From Lichina pygmaea (taxonomy: Eukaryota > Ascomycota > Lichinomycetes > Lichinales > Lichinaceae): a stretch of DNA of 64,000 bases. The translations under genes and the position numbers were made by a program. Positions 44,442-57,746 of the stretch are shown piece after piece (positions within the stretch are counted from its first letter, which is position 1; every line of letters starts with the position of its first letter). The stretch is taken from positions 310,001 to 374,000 of the forward strand of contig OY730173.1 in assembly GCA_963422465.1 (NCBI GenBank), given 5' to 3'. The notes beneath the pieces were generated by a model, which saw only the letters and a list, made by a program, of their open reading frames with translations, made no database searches and was not told the DNA's origin.

Positions 44442-47276
44442 ATGACGACCAACAACATGGTCTACAAGCCAGCCAGCTCCCAACAGCAAACTCGGGCCGG
44501 CTCACGGGAGGCACCGTGGTTATCTCGAGGTGCCTCTCGCGACAGCTCCATGCAGGGACGGCGCCCCAGCACGGCCACGGCTCTTGACAACTTCACCGCC
44601 AAGTCGAAGGTCGACCCCACCGTTGGAGCTCAAGCACACTCGCGTCCATTGAGACGCACTTCGCCGTCGATGCTGAATCGTGCGGTCACCAGCATGAAGC
44701 ACAGAGGTGACGAGGCCGGGAACGGCCAGCAATCCTCGGCCTTCACCCCGCAGGTGGTCCAAGGTCTTACTCAGGAGCACAAGGCTGGCATGGTAGTCAG
44801 GTCCAGTGGGACACCCGCTACTTTCTCCACTCAATCTCAGCCGGTCGTGATATTCGGAGAGGAGGATTTTGACGACGATGGTGATTTGGATTTCGATGTC
44901 GAGAACCCGTCGCTGTTGGGCTCCATACCCCAGCCGCCAGAAGCTCAAGCTCAAGATCAAACTCAAGAACATCGACCACAAGCAGGCGGACAACCAACGA
45001 CTCTTGCTGCGAGCGGTGTTGCTGTCGCTGGTGGTCCTCAATTGAAGAGTAGCGCTCCGCTGCCATGGTCTTCGTCTCCGTACCAGCACCCCGCTGTTTC
45101 GACCGGCCAATTGCCTCTGACGAGCCATGAGCCGGTCATCGGCACGACTCGTGATCTGCATCCGGCAGCTCAGGAAGACGCTCGTCCGCCCTCGAAGAGA
45201 AGAAAACTGCCCTGGGATGTGCCGAGCGAGGAACTTGTCACGCACGCTCACGACGAGGTCGATGGTGCCACCGCCACCGACAAGGATAGGGCCAAGTCTC
45301 GGAAATCGCGGGCAGCTGCTCGAGCTGGACAAGCACACGAATCCCAGGACACTCCGAATCGGACCGGATCGAAGGCGCAACCGCTCTGGGACCAGACTGC
45401 CAGCGCGATCAAGGAGAAGCAGAAGGAACTGAAGAAGGCGAGAAAGAAATCACGGGCTTCTGCAGATGCGTCGGATGCTGCAGCCAAGGCTGGCCAGCAG
45501 AAGGCAATGAAGCGTGTCGGGCGCGTTTTCCTGAGCGACGAACAAAAGGCGGTGGCCAAGTTGGTGGTCGAACAAGGCAAAAGCGTCTTCTTCACCGGCT
45601 CGGCAGGTCAGTCTAGATTTTTGGATGGATCGGAACTTCTCCCCTTTTCTTCAGAGCCGTGCTAACGGAATCGCTCAAGGCACGGGCAAGTCGGTCCTTC
45701 TGCGCGAATTGATCAAAGGTCTGCAGAGCAAACACCGGGCTGAACCTGATCGCGTCGCGGTGACGGCGTCCACTGGTTTGGCGGCATGCAACATCGGCGG
45801 AGTGACGCTTCACAGCTTCGCCGGGATCGGCCTCGGCAAAGACGAGGTCAAGGAGCTCCTCAAGAAGATCAAGAAGAATGGCAAGGCGAGCGATAGATGG
45901 AAAAAGACGCAGGTGCTCATCATCGACGAGGTGTCGATGGTGGACGGTGAGATGTTTGACAAGCTGGAGGAGCTTGCCAGGTTGCTCCGGCGAAACGGCA
46001 AGCCTTTTGGAGGCATCCAGCTCGTCATCACGGGCGACTTCTTCCAGCTGCCGCCGGTGCCGGATAGGGACAAGCCGGTTCGGTTCACGTTCGAAGCCGC
46101 GACCTGGCCGACGACGATCGAGAGGAGGATCTGCCTCACCCAGATCTTCCGGCAGAAGGATCCAGGTGGGTCGGAGCCGAGCGTTTCGAGGTCAGCGAGA
46201 TGGTGCGGCTAACCGTCCCGTCTCTGTCTCGTCCGACCAGTATTCGCCGGCATGCTCAACGAGATGCGGTTGGGCGTTCTGACACCCAAGTCAATCGCTA
46301 CGTTCAGGGGCTTGTGTCGTCCGATCAAGTACCAGGATGATCTAGATGCCACCGAACTGTGTGTCGTCATCCCACACGAGCCCCCTCACATCACGCGTGG
46401 GCTAACTCTGTTTTCCCTTCCAGGTTCTCGACTCGGGTAGAGGTGGAAAACGCCAACGGCTCGAGGCTCAGGCAGCTCGAAGGCTCAAGCATGGTGTACG
46501 AGGCGAGAGACGGTGGCACGATGACGGACAAGGTCCAACGAGACCGGCTGCTCGCAAATTGCATGGCGCCGGCCTCGCTCAGCCTCAAAAAGGGGGCGCA
46601 GGTGATGCTGATCAAGAACCTGGACGAGTCGTTGGTGAACGGCTCGCTCGGGAAGATTGTTGCGTTCTTGGACGAGAGAGAGCTCGAGACGCTCCAGAAC
46701 AAGGATCCCGAGCACGACCTGCTCGAAGGACTCGAGGTCGACTACACCATGGACTTCAGCGGCGGCCACGGGAGGCCAAAGCCGACGCTTGATGGGGACT
46801 CGGCCAAGGTGCCCGGGAGGAAGTGGCCGTACGTCCGGTTCACCAACGCCGATGGCACCGTTCGGAGCATCCTCTGCACGCCGGAGATCTGGAAGACGGA
46901 GCTTCCGAACGGCGAGATCCCGGCGTCTCGGTCGCAGGTGCCTCTGATCCTGGCCTGGGCTCTGTCGATCCACAAGGCGCAGGGCCAGACGCTCGAGCGG
47001 GTCAAGGTCGACCTCGGCCGGATCTTCGAGAAGGGCCAGGCCTACGTGGCCTTGAGCCGCGCCACGAGCCAGGAAGGCCTGCAGGTGCTGAGATTCGATC
47101 CCCGCAAGGTCATGGCGCACGAGAGGGTGCGCGAGTTCTACGATGGTCTCTACCGAGACATTGGCGTCGCCAACCCACACGCTCAGCCGGCTCCGTCGCG
47201 GCCATCGCTCTTTGTGGACGATGACGACGACGACGATGACGAAGAGGAAGAGTCGCGGAGCTTTGCATACGGCTGA
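44442..47276 (+). CDS. pif1: PIF1-family 5'-3' DNA helicase (873 aa)
   Basis: Four exons: 44,442-45,606, 45,680-46,165, 46,241-46,358 and 46,424-47,276; introns of 73, 75 and 65 bp, each with a CTAAC branch site. Residues 1-350 are disordered with an acidic patch ([13 protein letters not shown]) and Lys/Arg-rich stretches. Helicase motifs: Walker A GSAGTGKS (about 386-394, split by intron 1), [20 protein letters not shown] (about 469-475), [13 protein letters not shown], the 2B region, [13 protein letters not shown] and [10 protein letters not shown]. The tail is a run of about eight Asp followed by Glu. PIF1 unwinds G-quadruplexes, restrains telomerase and maintains mitochondrial DNA. An in-frame ATG at 44,097 would add 115 Arg/Ser-rich residues, as a mitochondrial isoform would need. 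The gene looks whole. Confidence 0.93.
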
Positions 47277-48433
47277 CGGTCTGGCCCGAGGTCGATCGCT
47301 CGGCCTGGGTGCCGTGTTCGCTGGCTCCCATTGCGAGGCTCGGCTTCTTTGGACTCGTGTTGGCCGCTTCCGGTATTCACTCAATGCGACCATCGACGGT
47401 TTATTCACGAAGCATTTTGGAGCTACCAACGTCTTCATGTCCAAATTTCGTACGGCGCTGTAACGTAGCACCCCAAGTAGTATATCTGCTCTACCGATGC
47501 CTCTTCTCCGAGCACCATCGATCGACGAGTGCCGCGTCATCTTATTCTAATCTTGTAGTGGTCCTGCTGCAGCTTCACTACAACGATGCCCGTGATGTAT
47601 TCTATCCAACCAGTCTTTTCTTTCTTTTTCCTTCCAGAGGTTGAAAGGGGGGGGGTTGTGTGTGTGCGTGAGAGCGAGAGTCCGTACCTTGATTGTATTG
47701 AGTACAGAGAAAACAGATCTCAATGTTAAGTTGATTCAGATAATAACAGTCAGCTGCCTGTTACTGTGGTATATATACCAGTGCAAAGTGAGTCACTATA
47801 TTGAGAAAAGTACTTTCTCTTTCTGATACTCAAGTGATTCTAGTGCTTTGCTATGATGAGCAAGCATGATAAAGTCTCACGCACCCACCAAGTTTTTCTC
47901 TCTCTGGCTCTTCTTCCTCTTTTCTTCCTCTTTTCTCTTCTCTTCTCCCAGACCCGAAGTACTGTAAGATCCCAACTACAGCCTACTGCATAGAATACCC
48001 GCCAAAGATGGCAAGAAAACTCTCTCAGGCAAAAATAAGCTGTCCACCTAGACAGAACTTCAGAGAAAGTTGTCGACCCAACACCACCTCACACAGAAGG
48101 GTAGCAGCTACTACCAGCTCCATCCAAGCACTAGAACATGGACACGGACATGCTCAGCCATGTTTACCTCTGTCGGATGACTTTGCCAACAGCTCTAAGT
48201 ATACAGAAGAGAGTGGAGAGTGACTTCTGTCTTACATTCTCAGCCATATTCTATGTAGCGCTCTCACGGCTTCTTTCGGAGGCTAGCAAATCATTTGCCA
48301 ATCTCTCGGCCAAGAAAACTACCTGGAGAACCTACGTACAGTACGGAAGTGTGTCCGAAACAGCTGGAGAGAAAATCTGCACGCAGGAACCGCCAACTGT
48401 ATTGTACAGTGCTGTACCAGTACTGTACCCAGT
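47277..48433. other. Intergenic right edge of the gene island
   Basis: No gene is supported over 1.16 kb. It holds the pif1 3' region, a G9 run and TGTGTG repeats near 47,647-47,665, and a CTTCTT/TTTTCT pyrimidine tract at 47,900-47,950. AT content rises to the right. Confidence 0.45.
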
Positions 48434-49035
48434 TGTTGCGGTCCGTACCGTGCCGTCCTAACCGAGTATAGGATTAAGGGCGAGATGCGGAAGGCGGGTT
48501 GGTTCTCGCAGGAGAGGAGTGTCAAGGAGCGCGAAGGGGTTTGGTGGAACGTGGTGGTGGTGACACCTGATCAATGGCTTCGTACAAAAGGATTGTATTG
48601 AAGTAGATCTAGTTGTCTGGATCACAACATGAGTTGAAGACGATCGTTCCATAAGGGAACTATCGCCGGACTATATAGTGCTGGCCTGTCGAGACGATCG
48701 AGATTGTCTCGACAGTCTCGACGTCGAGACGGGTGAGATTGTCTCGACGGTCCCACCATGTTATGCACCCTGCGTCGAGACTGGTGAGATTGTCTCGATG
48801 CTTCATGCACGCTGCGTCGAGACTGGTAAGGCTGTCTCGATGCTTCCTGCATCCTGCATCGAGACTGGTGAGATTGTCTCGATGCTTCATGCATGCTGCG
48901 TCGAGCCGCCCGTGTGTGTCTCGACAGTCACGTGACCCCTTGTTGGTTGGTCACTTGACTTCCATGGTGTCCTCTTGCCTGGCCCGCGGCCTGATTGCCT
49001 ATAAATGAGTGGCTCCCATCCCAGGGGTCGTAACA
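48434..49035 (-). mobile_element. Solo LTR of the chromovirus family (type A)
   Basis: 602 bp from TGTTGCGG to GGGTCGTAACA, flanked on both sides by CCAGT (48,429-48,433 and 49,036-49,040). Its U3 units keep intact TCGAGAC/GTCTCGA inverted pairs, which in G1 appear mostly as TCAAGAC/GTCTTGA. It is therefore less decayed than the G1 LTRs. No internal part remains, as expected after LTR-LTR recombination. Confidence 0.93.
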
Positions 49036-49050
49036 CCAGTACATGTCTGA

Positions 49051-49876
49051 TTTTATTTTTATTTTTTTTATTTGATTCTTACACTGATAGTAGCTTTTCA
49101 GCCATGCAGATCTTCTAGCTAAGAGTGATTTTCTTCAGAAAACCTTTAGAGGAATAAAAACTGAGGACTGGGGGTGACTAGAGGATGTAGCAAAAGGAAA
49201 TCTTGTAGTGACTGGTAGAAAGAAGACTTCTAGATATTAGAGTGTGAATAGTGGAGTTTGAAAGCTAGATTAAACTGGTTCAGTCTTTTCAAAGACATGA
49301 ACCAGTATAGAAACTTCTGTAGAAGCTCTGGGTTTGAAATAATAGAAGTGAAATCTTGAGAATTAAAAGGAGCTTGCTGTCTTTGACTTGAATAAAGAGA
49401 GCATGAAGAGGTGATATGTTTCACTGTCTCTTCCGCTTGACCACAGACACATAAAGGGGTAGGAAAATCTGGAACTCCAGCTCTGAATAGAAAACTTGCC
49501 AGGCCAATTCTCACAGTTCTGGTTTGTAGTAGTAGACTTGCCTCAGCTTTCTGTAGCTTTTTGTAGAGCTTCAGGTTGTTGTGGTGAGGCTTTTGACAAA
49601 ACACCTGCCACCCAGAGTAGCTTCTTCTTTTCTTCTTCTCCCATTGGTTTTCCCACTCTTTAACAAAGAGTTTCTGTAGTTCTTTCTTTGAACTAGCCTG
49701 GTTAGTAGTTAATTGGTTTAACCAAGTGAACTTCCAATAGGGGGAGATAGTTGAGGATTCCTTTAAAGGTTTCTTCACAGAAAAGGCATAGTGGGAGATA
49801 TTGGAAAAGATATTGTCCAGAAGTGTTTTCAGAGAGGTTTGAATAGAAGAGAGAAAACAGGCTGTGCGAAATTTGA
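49051..49876 (-). mobile_element. 5'-truncated LINE (L5)
   Basis: The tail of TTTTA repeats starts at 49,051, followed by the 3' untranslated region and the last 215 or so residues of ORF2 (stop at 49,230-49,232), including the CVCGQAEETVKHITSSC zinc motif. It is related to L3/L4 but a few percent different. Its truncated end abuts the tail of L6 at 49,877. Confidence 0.85.
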
Positions 49877-49878
49877 AA

Positions 49879-51811
49879 TTTTTTTTTATTTTATTCTTAC
49901 TCTGATTTGGCTGGTGAGCCATGCAGAACTTCTAGATACATGCTTTTTTTCCCAGAAAACCTTTGAAGGAATAAAAACTGAGACTTGGGTAAGACTAGGG
50001 AATTATCTGGAAGAATATGCAGTGTCTGGAGAAAATAAAATCACAGAGATGATAGGTTTTCTGGTAAGAGTTGGTGTGCTAAGTTAAACTGGTCTAGTCT
50101 TTTCAAAGACATAAACCAGAGAAGAAATTCTTTAAGCACTTTAGGCTTTTGAAGTAAAGTAGAGAAATTGTAGGAAAGAAAAGTGGCTTGCTGTCTTTGA
50201 GTAAGAAACTTGTTATAAGAGAAAGTAATATATTGAGCAGTCTCTTCTCCAAAACCACAGGAACATAGAGGGGATTGGAAGTCAGGAATATTTGCTCTGA
50301 AAAGAAAGCTGGCTAGTCCTATCCTTGCTGATAGAATCTACAAGTAAAGACTAGCTTCAGCTTTTCTCAAGTCTTTGAAAACTTTGAGATTTTTCTTTTG
50401 GGGTAGTCTGCAAAATAGCTCCCAGACTGAAGAACATTTCTGTCTGTTTGCCTGCCATCTGGCTTCCCACTCTTTCTGAAACACTTCTTGAAATTGTTTC
50501 TTAGAGTAATCTTGGTTAGTGGTTAGTTCTTCTAGCCATCTTGCTTTCCAGTTAGGTGTGATAGTAGACAGAGACTTTGGAGGTGTTCTCAGAGTAGAAA
50601 CAAAAACAGTGATCTGGGAAAAGAGCTTATAGAGAAGTGAGGAGAGAGGATTAGAAGAAGTATTGGAAAAATAGAAAGATTGTAGGAAAGTTGCTGTTCT
50701 AAATTTGAAATAAAGATCAAGAGGTGGTAGGAATAGTTCTCCTTCAATAAGAAATGTAGGAGTAGCTTTGAAGACACCTCCTATAGTTTTTAGACACTTA
50801 GTCTGGAAAAGATTTAGAGAAGAAATATTAGAAGGTTTTTTGTGGGGATAGAACCAGACTCCTACTGCATAGCTGAGAAGTGATCTCAGTATTGCAGTGT
50901 AGACAAGTCTAGCAGAGAGAACAGGTAGACCCCATGTAGAAAAAGTAGTTCTGGAAAGTGCTGAGAAAAACTTGGAAGCTTTCTGTAACATGATTTTCTG
51001 GTGTTTTTTCCAGAGAAGCTTGGAATCATAGTGTAGTCCCAGAATACGCACTTCTTCCTTAGGCTGTAGTACCACTTCTCCAAGTCTTAGACTGAGCTGA
51101 AGATTATCTGTTCTTCTTCTAGAAAAATGGAGAAGTTTATACTTTTCAGGTGCAAACTTCATTCCATGTTTTCTTGCCCAGTCTAAACACTTGGAGTGAG
51201 TAGACTTTAGCTTCAGGAGATTGCTTTTAAGAGAAGGGGAAAATGCCAGAAGGTTTGTGTCATCTGCAAAGCCCAGAGCTGATACACCTTTCTCTGGTGT
51301 ATGAACAGTATCATGAAGATCTGAAATATAGAAAAGAAATAAAATAGGAGAGAGAGGTGAACCTTGAGGGACTCCACAGTGTACTGGAAAAAAAGAAGAC
51401 TCTGAATCATCAAAGACAAGAGAGGTTTTTCTTTGGGTAGTGAAAGAAAAGATCCAGTTAACAAACCAGCTGGGGATTCCTTTTCTCTCCAGGATTTTCT
51501 TGAGAATTTCTGGCAGAACTCTATCATAAGCTTCTGAGATATCCAGAGAAAGAAGACTCGCTACCATTCCTTTCTTCCAGACTTTTTCAACTTGGGAAGT
51601 GAGTAGAAATAGTGCAGACTCAGTTGATCTTCCTTTTCTAAAGCCCATCTGGATTTCTGGTAGTAGGTTTTCTTTCTCAGCCAGTTCACTTAGCTTTGTG
51701 GCTGCCAGAGCTTCCATCAGCTTCCCAGTTGTGTTGAGAAGTGCTATTGGCCTCCAAGCTTTGGCATAGCAATAGGATCCTTTGCTAGACTTTCTCAAGC
51801 ATATTGTTCTG
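49879..51811 (-). mobile_element. LINE L6, 3' part (reverse transcriptase to tail)
   Basis: This LINE lies on the minus strand with its tail at about 49,879-49,895. ORF2 runs on the reverse strand from 51,811 with KAWRPIALLNTTGKLME, IQMGFRKGRSTE, LSLDISEAYDRV, HCGVPQGSPLSP and ALGFADDTNLLA. An in-frame TAG lies at 50,338-50,340, and the C-terminal zinc motif has lost its last His and Cys (CSCGFGEETAQYITFSY). It is a sister subfamily, clearly divergent from L3/L4/L7, with a more AT-rich sequence. It continues at 58,346 after the insertion of G5. Confidence 0.88.
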
Positions 51812-52405
51812 TGTTACGACCCAGGAGGAACAGAGTCTTTATATACTCACAGAAAGCAGCAGACAGGATACTGGACAGAAGTACCAGACAGCGTGACACG
51901 GGAACCGGTCACGTGACCGGCGAGACAAACCAGGGGGTGCTTGCCGCAGCATGCATATGCACGAACAAGTGAGCAAAGTGAGCAGAGCTCACCCAGCTCG
52001 CCGCAGCGTGCATGAAAAGTGAGCAAAGTGAGCAGAGCTCACCCAGCTCACCACAGCGTGCATGAAAAGTGAGCAAAGTGAGCAGAGCTCACCCAGCTCA
52101 CCGCAGTGTGCATGAAAAGTGAGCAAAGTGAGCAGAGCTCACTCTGCTCACAAACTGGGCACTATATAGCCAGGCGATAGTTCCCCTATAGAACAATCGT
52201 CTTCAACTCATGTTGTGATCCAGACAACTAGATCTACTTCAATACAATCCTTTTGTACAAAGCTGTTGATCAGGTGTCACCACCACCATGTTCCACCAAA
52301 CCCCTTCGCACTCCTTGACACTCCTCTCCTGCGAGAACCAACCCGCCTTCCACCTCTCGCCCTAATCCTATACTCAGATAGGACAGTACAGTACAGACTG
52401 CAACA
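51812..52405 (+). repeat. 5' LTR of G5 (type B)
   Basis: TGTTACGACC to GACTGCAACA; four U3 units of roughly 50 bp with GTGAGC/GCTCAC pairs at 51,967-52,145; sense TATA CTATATAG at 52,162-52,169; antisense TATATA near 51,840. Confidence 0.95.
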
Positions 52406-55400
52406 CTTTGAAGACCCTCAAGGATGAGTACCTCAGGAGCAACCAACCCCAACTTCCCAGATGGAAAGATTAGTGTCGCCAAGCCAGACCTGTTCTACAG
52501 CGAAAGGAACAAGGTCAACGACTGGCTCATGCAACTCCAAGTCTACTTTCAATTCCAACCAGAGACAAAGCTGCCTAAGAAGAAGTGGCCCCTCTTCGCA
52601 ACCACTTACATGAGAGGCAATGCTTATCGATGGATCAAGCCCTACGTCAACAAACATCTCTCAGGAAACAGAGACCACAACAGCACAACAGAATGGATGA
52701 TGAAATGGACACGATTCAAGGACAAGATCAAAAGGATCCTTGGACTATCTAACAAAGACAAAGTGGCTATACAAATGATCCAGCACATCAAACAACAACA
52801 CTCAGCCGCAGAGTACACCACGCAGTTCAAACAATACTCAGTACTGACTGACTGGGATGACGACGCCCTGATGGTCATGTACTGACGTGGACTCAAGGAA
52901 AACATGAAGGATGAAATCACCTTCAACAGACAAGCAGTCAACACACTGGACAAACTCATCGTACAAGCAATTGACATCGATGACAAGCTATTTGAGCGAG
53001 TGATGGAGAAACACCATGACAGAGGATACAGCCACCCCGCATGGCATGTGAGCAACCACTACAAGCCACCTAACAAGGCACTGCCACATGACCCATATAG
53101 CTATGCACCCATGGAACTGGATGCAGTCCACCACAAGGGAAGGTTCATGAAGGGAAGGAACAACAAAAAGAGGAAAGCACTGAAGTGCTATGCCTGTGGC
53201 AAGCTAGGCCACATGGTGAAAGACTGTTGTTCAAAGAACAAGGTGCACTGACAGCAACTTAATACGCTTGACAGAGACTGGAATGTCATCAAGCCAGAGG
53301 ACCCACCAGGAAAGGCTCAGCTATCCCTCGAACAATGGGATAACTATGATCAGACATTGGAAGCAGCCCACCAACTGGCAACATCAGGAGGCAAGGACCT
53401 ACCAGAACAGACAGGTCAGGACAAGGGACAGGAGCCCTTAACCACCTCTGATAGGAACTGAGACAAACCTGTGTCTATCAAAGAAGAAATACCACGAGGA
53501 AGCTATGCTTACAGCATGGACCCACGAAATCTACAGCACGGCGAACTACAGTGGAGGTTTTGCACAAAGCACTACTGCACCTACCACGAACAACTACGAA
53601 GGTACAGAGGACATTCACCCTACCACACCACCTGCCACAAGCATTGGGTCAATTGTGAGAAGGATGTGTGTGAGATCCATCTTTGGGACAAACACCAACA
53701 CACCGCATTCCCCGGGCACACACATGATTGGCACGAACACCTCATGTTCCTACAGCAAGGCAACAACTACAACTGCTACATCAACAATTGGCAGTACTGC
53801 CTCAAGCCTGGATGTGACAAGCATCAGTAAGACAAATTCATGAACAGATTCCTCAGAACTGATGGGAATGGCTGGACTCATTGCCCAGTCAGTGGTAAGA
53901 CACTTCAATCAGGAAAAGACTGAACTCCCTTGTCAAGAGGCAACATCGGGAGCTCAACAACATGACCCCTAGCAAGGCAAAGCACCTGCGATTGCCTGTG
54001 TCACTACACGCCAACACGCCAGTACAGACATATGCACTTGTTGACTCTGGAGCCAGTGGAAACTACATCTCAAGACAACTTTACGATACCCTCAGCACTG
54101 GAAGGAGACGCAAGCAGCAGTCCTATCAGCTCGCGATGGCAAATGGACAGACAGAGCTAGTCTGCCATGAGACGCAGTCAATGGAAATAGTTACCGGACA
54201 CTATGCTGAAAGGATCCACCTTGATATTGTCGAGTTGGCCACTCAGGATATCTATTTGGGGATGCCTTGGCTAAAGAAGCACAACCCAGTTGTTAACTGG
54301 AAGACAGGAGTACTCACATTTAGGAACTGCACTAACAACACAGCTCAGACCTGTTACCAGCCGCAGAAGGTGTGGACAGATGAGGGAAGGAGTCCTCAGT
54401 GGAACCTCACTGACAGAAAGGACAACTCTCAAGAGAAGAGGTCTGCCTTGACAGGCACACCCCAGAACCAGGTGGCCAAACAGTCAGAGATGAAGAGAGA
54501 GGAAGTTGTTAACCCTCTGGAGATCCCTGAAGAGTACTGACCTGGGTATGATAACCTCTTTCAGGAAGAGACAACAACAGCAGTGTTGCCTAAGCACCAA
54601 CCTTGGGATCATGAGATCAAGTTGCAACCAGGGACGGAGCCAGAATTTGGACCAATTTACTGGTTATCAGAGAAAGAGCTCCAAGTACTTCGCGAGTACC
54701 TGGAGGAAAACCTGAAAAAGGGTTTCATTCAAGAATCTCAATCGCCAGCAGGATACCTGATACTATTTGCACCAAAGAAAGACAGAAGTCTTCGACTTTG
54801 TGTGGATTACAGGAAACTCAACAACATTACCATCAAGAACTGATATCTGTTGCCAAATGCGAACAAATTGCAAGACAGGATCAGCCAAGCTACAATCTTT
54901 ACCAAGCTAGACTTGAAAGGAGCATACAACCTGATACGCATGAAAGAAGGAGAAGAATGGAAGACAGCCTTCAGAACCTGATACAGACACTACAAGTATC
55001 TGGTTATGCCATTCGGACTCACAAACACACCAGCAACATGTCAAGCATTGATCAACAATGTCATCAGAGCACACCTGGACCAAACAGCTATCACCTACCT
55101 GGACAACATTCTTGTCTACTCGAACACGCAACAGGAACATACCAAACATGTGAAGGATATTCTACGATGCCTACAACAGGCAGGGCTCAAGCTCAACCCA
55201 AAGAAATGCGAGTTCAACAAACTGGAAGTTGAATTCCTTGGATATGTTATAGAGATTGAAGGGATCAAGATTGACTCTGAGAAAATCAAAGTGATTCAGC
55301 AATGGCCAACACTGATGTCAGTTAAGGAAGTACAAGCCTTCCTAGGATTTGCCAACTTCAACTGACAGTTCATTAAGAACTACTCACAGATGGCAACACC

Positions 55401-57298
55401 ACTAACAGAACTCACAAACAAGGATGTGGAGTACCGGTGGACGGAGAGATAACAAAAAGTATTCCAACAGCTCAAGGACACTTGCGCCAAGGAACCAGTT
55501 CTCCTTAACTTCAAGACAGGCCAACCAACATGAATCAAGACAGACGCTTCAGATCAGGCAGTGGGAGCATGTCTATGCCAACAGGCAGACGGCAAGTGGC
55601 ACCCAGTTGCCTACTACTCACGAAAAATAACATAAGCAGAACGAAACTATGATATCCATGATAAAGAGCTACTGGCAGTTGTCAACACACTCGAACACTG
55701 GAGAGTGTACGCAGAAAGCAGTTCTGAACTCACTGTTCTCACAGACCACAAGAATCTGACAACGTTCACGACAACCAAGAAGCTGAACAGACAGCAAGTC
55801 AGATGGGCTGAACTCCTAGGGCAACACAAGTTCAAGATCTTGTACACCCCTGGACAAGACAACAGGAGAGCAGACACACTAAGCTGACAAAAAGACCACA
55901 TGGAAGATGATGAACACCAAGGAACGATCTTACAGCAGGACCAGCAAGGAAACCTGGTGCCTCAACCACAGATCAACAAGCTCACGGCAGAAGACACTGA
56001 AGAACTAATAAGGAACTACCACGATAATCCAGCACATGGTCACCCAGGAATCTCCAAGACCACAGACCTTATCCAACAGGCAGGGAATAATGTTATTAAC
56101 CTCTGACAACATGTCACAAACTACATCAGCAAGTGTCTACTATGCCAGAAAAACAAACATGGAAGACACAAGCCATACAGAGAAGGACACCCGAACACAA
56201 TACCGAGAGGCCTGTGGGAAGACGTGTCAATGGACTTCATCACAAAGCTACCCAAGTCCAAAGACCCAGTCACAGGAATCACCTACGACTCGATTATGGT
56301 GATAGTGGACAGATTCACAAAATATCTAATAGTGGTACCATTCAAGAAGACCCACACAGCAGAACAGTTGGGACACCTTTTACTGGACAGATTGGTCAGA
56401 GACCACAGAGTTCCAATCACGATCATTACAGACAGAGACAAACTCTTCACATCCAACTACTGGAAGACAATCAGTGCAGCCATGGGAACAAAACCCAAAA
56501 TGTCTACAGCCTATCACCCACAAACTGACAGCCAGACAGAGTGAGCAAACCAAGTCCTGGAGACTTACTTACAGCATTACATCAACCAGACCCACAGCAA
56601 TTGGGTACAGTTATTACCGGTGGCACAGCTGGCAATCAACCAGCACAGATCAGACTCAACAAAGGAATCACTATTTTTTGCCAATTTTGGACAACATGTG
56701 AACATCAGGATGCCAAGCAGAGCTTCACCAAACACAGAGAAAGCACTCCAACATGACAAGCTCCTACGACAAACGCACACAATGATGAGGCACTACCTTC
56801 AAGAGACCTCAGAAAGAATGCAACATCAAATAGACAAGAAATCGAAAATAGCACCTCAGCTAAAGAAGGGGGATAAAGTCTACCTCCTTACAAGAAATTG
56901 GAAAACAAAGAAACCAAAGACAAAGAAACTTGACAACATCAAGGTCAGACTATTTTTAGTCGAAGAAAAAACAGGACCAGTCAACATCAAGATACGACTA
57001 CCAAGGGATGCCAGAGTCCATCCAAACTTTCATATATCAATGATTGAACCAGCCGACCAGAGCACACCCTTGCAGGAAACATTCCATTACCAACCCGAAG
57101 AAGAACAAGAGTTTGAGGTTGAACAGATCCTGGCTAGAAAAAGTCAGCAATACCTTGTCAAGTGGAAAGGATACCCAGACTCAGAAAATACCTGGAAACC
57201 ACTCAAGAACCTCGCGAACTGCTGGCTTCTTCTGCGACAGTTTCAGCAGGAGCAGGACTGAACAGCTCAGCCTGCAGGAGGGATGTGTCAATGACTGA

Positions 57299-57703
57299 TC
57301 AAGTCAAATCCTCACCATCCGACTCCATCTCTTTCACCAAGCACTGAAGCTTCTGCCTCGCACAGACCTCGGCGCCCTCCAACACCTTTCACTTCCGAGA
57401 CAGATGAGCCTGCACTGTGGCAAGTTGTTCAAAGAGTGCATCGTGTGTTGCCTTGTCAGTGGCAACATCCTCACGGAGGTTGTCCCAGGACATGTTCAAA
57501 GATTCCCAGGACACAGAGACACAAGACCTTCTGCGCCGAGTGCACGCAGCACATTTCAACTTATTGTCTTCTCCCAGCATCTGGAAGCACAGACAACCAC
57601 GGAGAACACAAAAGTCGTAGGGTGTACGTGAAACAAAACCCCGATCGCAGATTTGAGCAGCCAGCTGAGTTTGGCTAACAGTCGCACATGACTTTGGAGG
57701 CAT
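57299..57703 (-). other. Antisense Zn2Cys6-like ORF region of G5
   Basis: It starts with MPPKSCATVSQTQLAAQI 43 bp from the 3' LTR and is collinear with the E3 version. The antisense-facing TATATA of the LTR lies about 70 bp upstream (near 57,774-57,781). It is part of a fossil and is not whole. Confidence 0.55.
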
Positions 57704-57746
57704 GACCAGATTTCATCAAGATGATGAAAGATGGAGAGGAGGATAG

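Noticed and set aside
46485-47540. Long open frame antisense to pif1 exon 4 (351 codons)
   Set aside because: A shadow of a GC-rich coding exon with helicase motifs on the sense strand.
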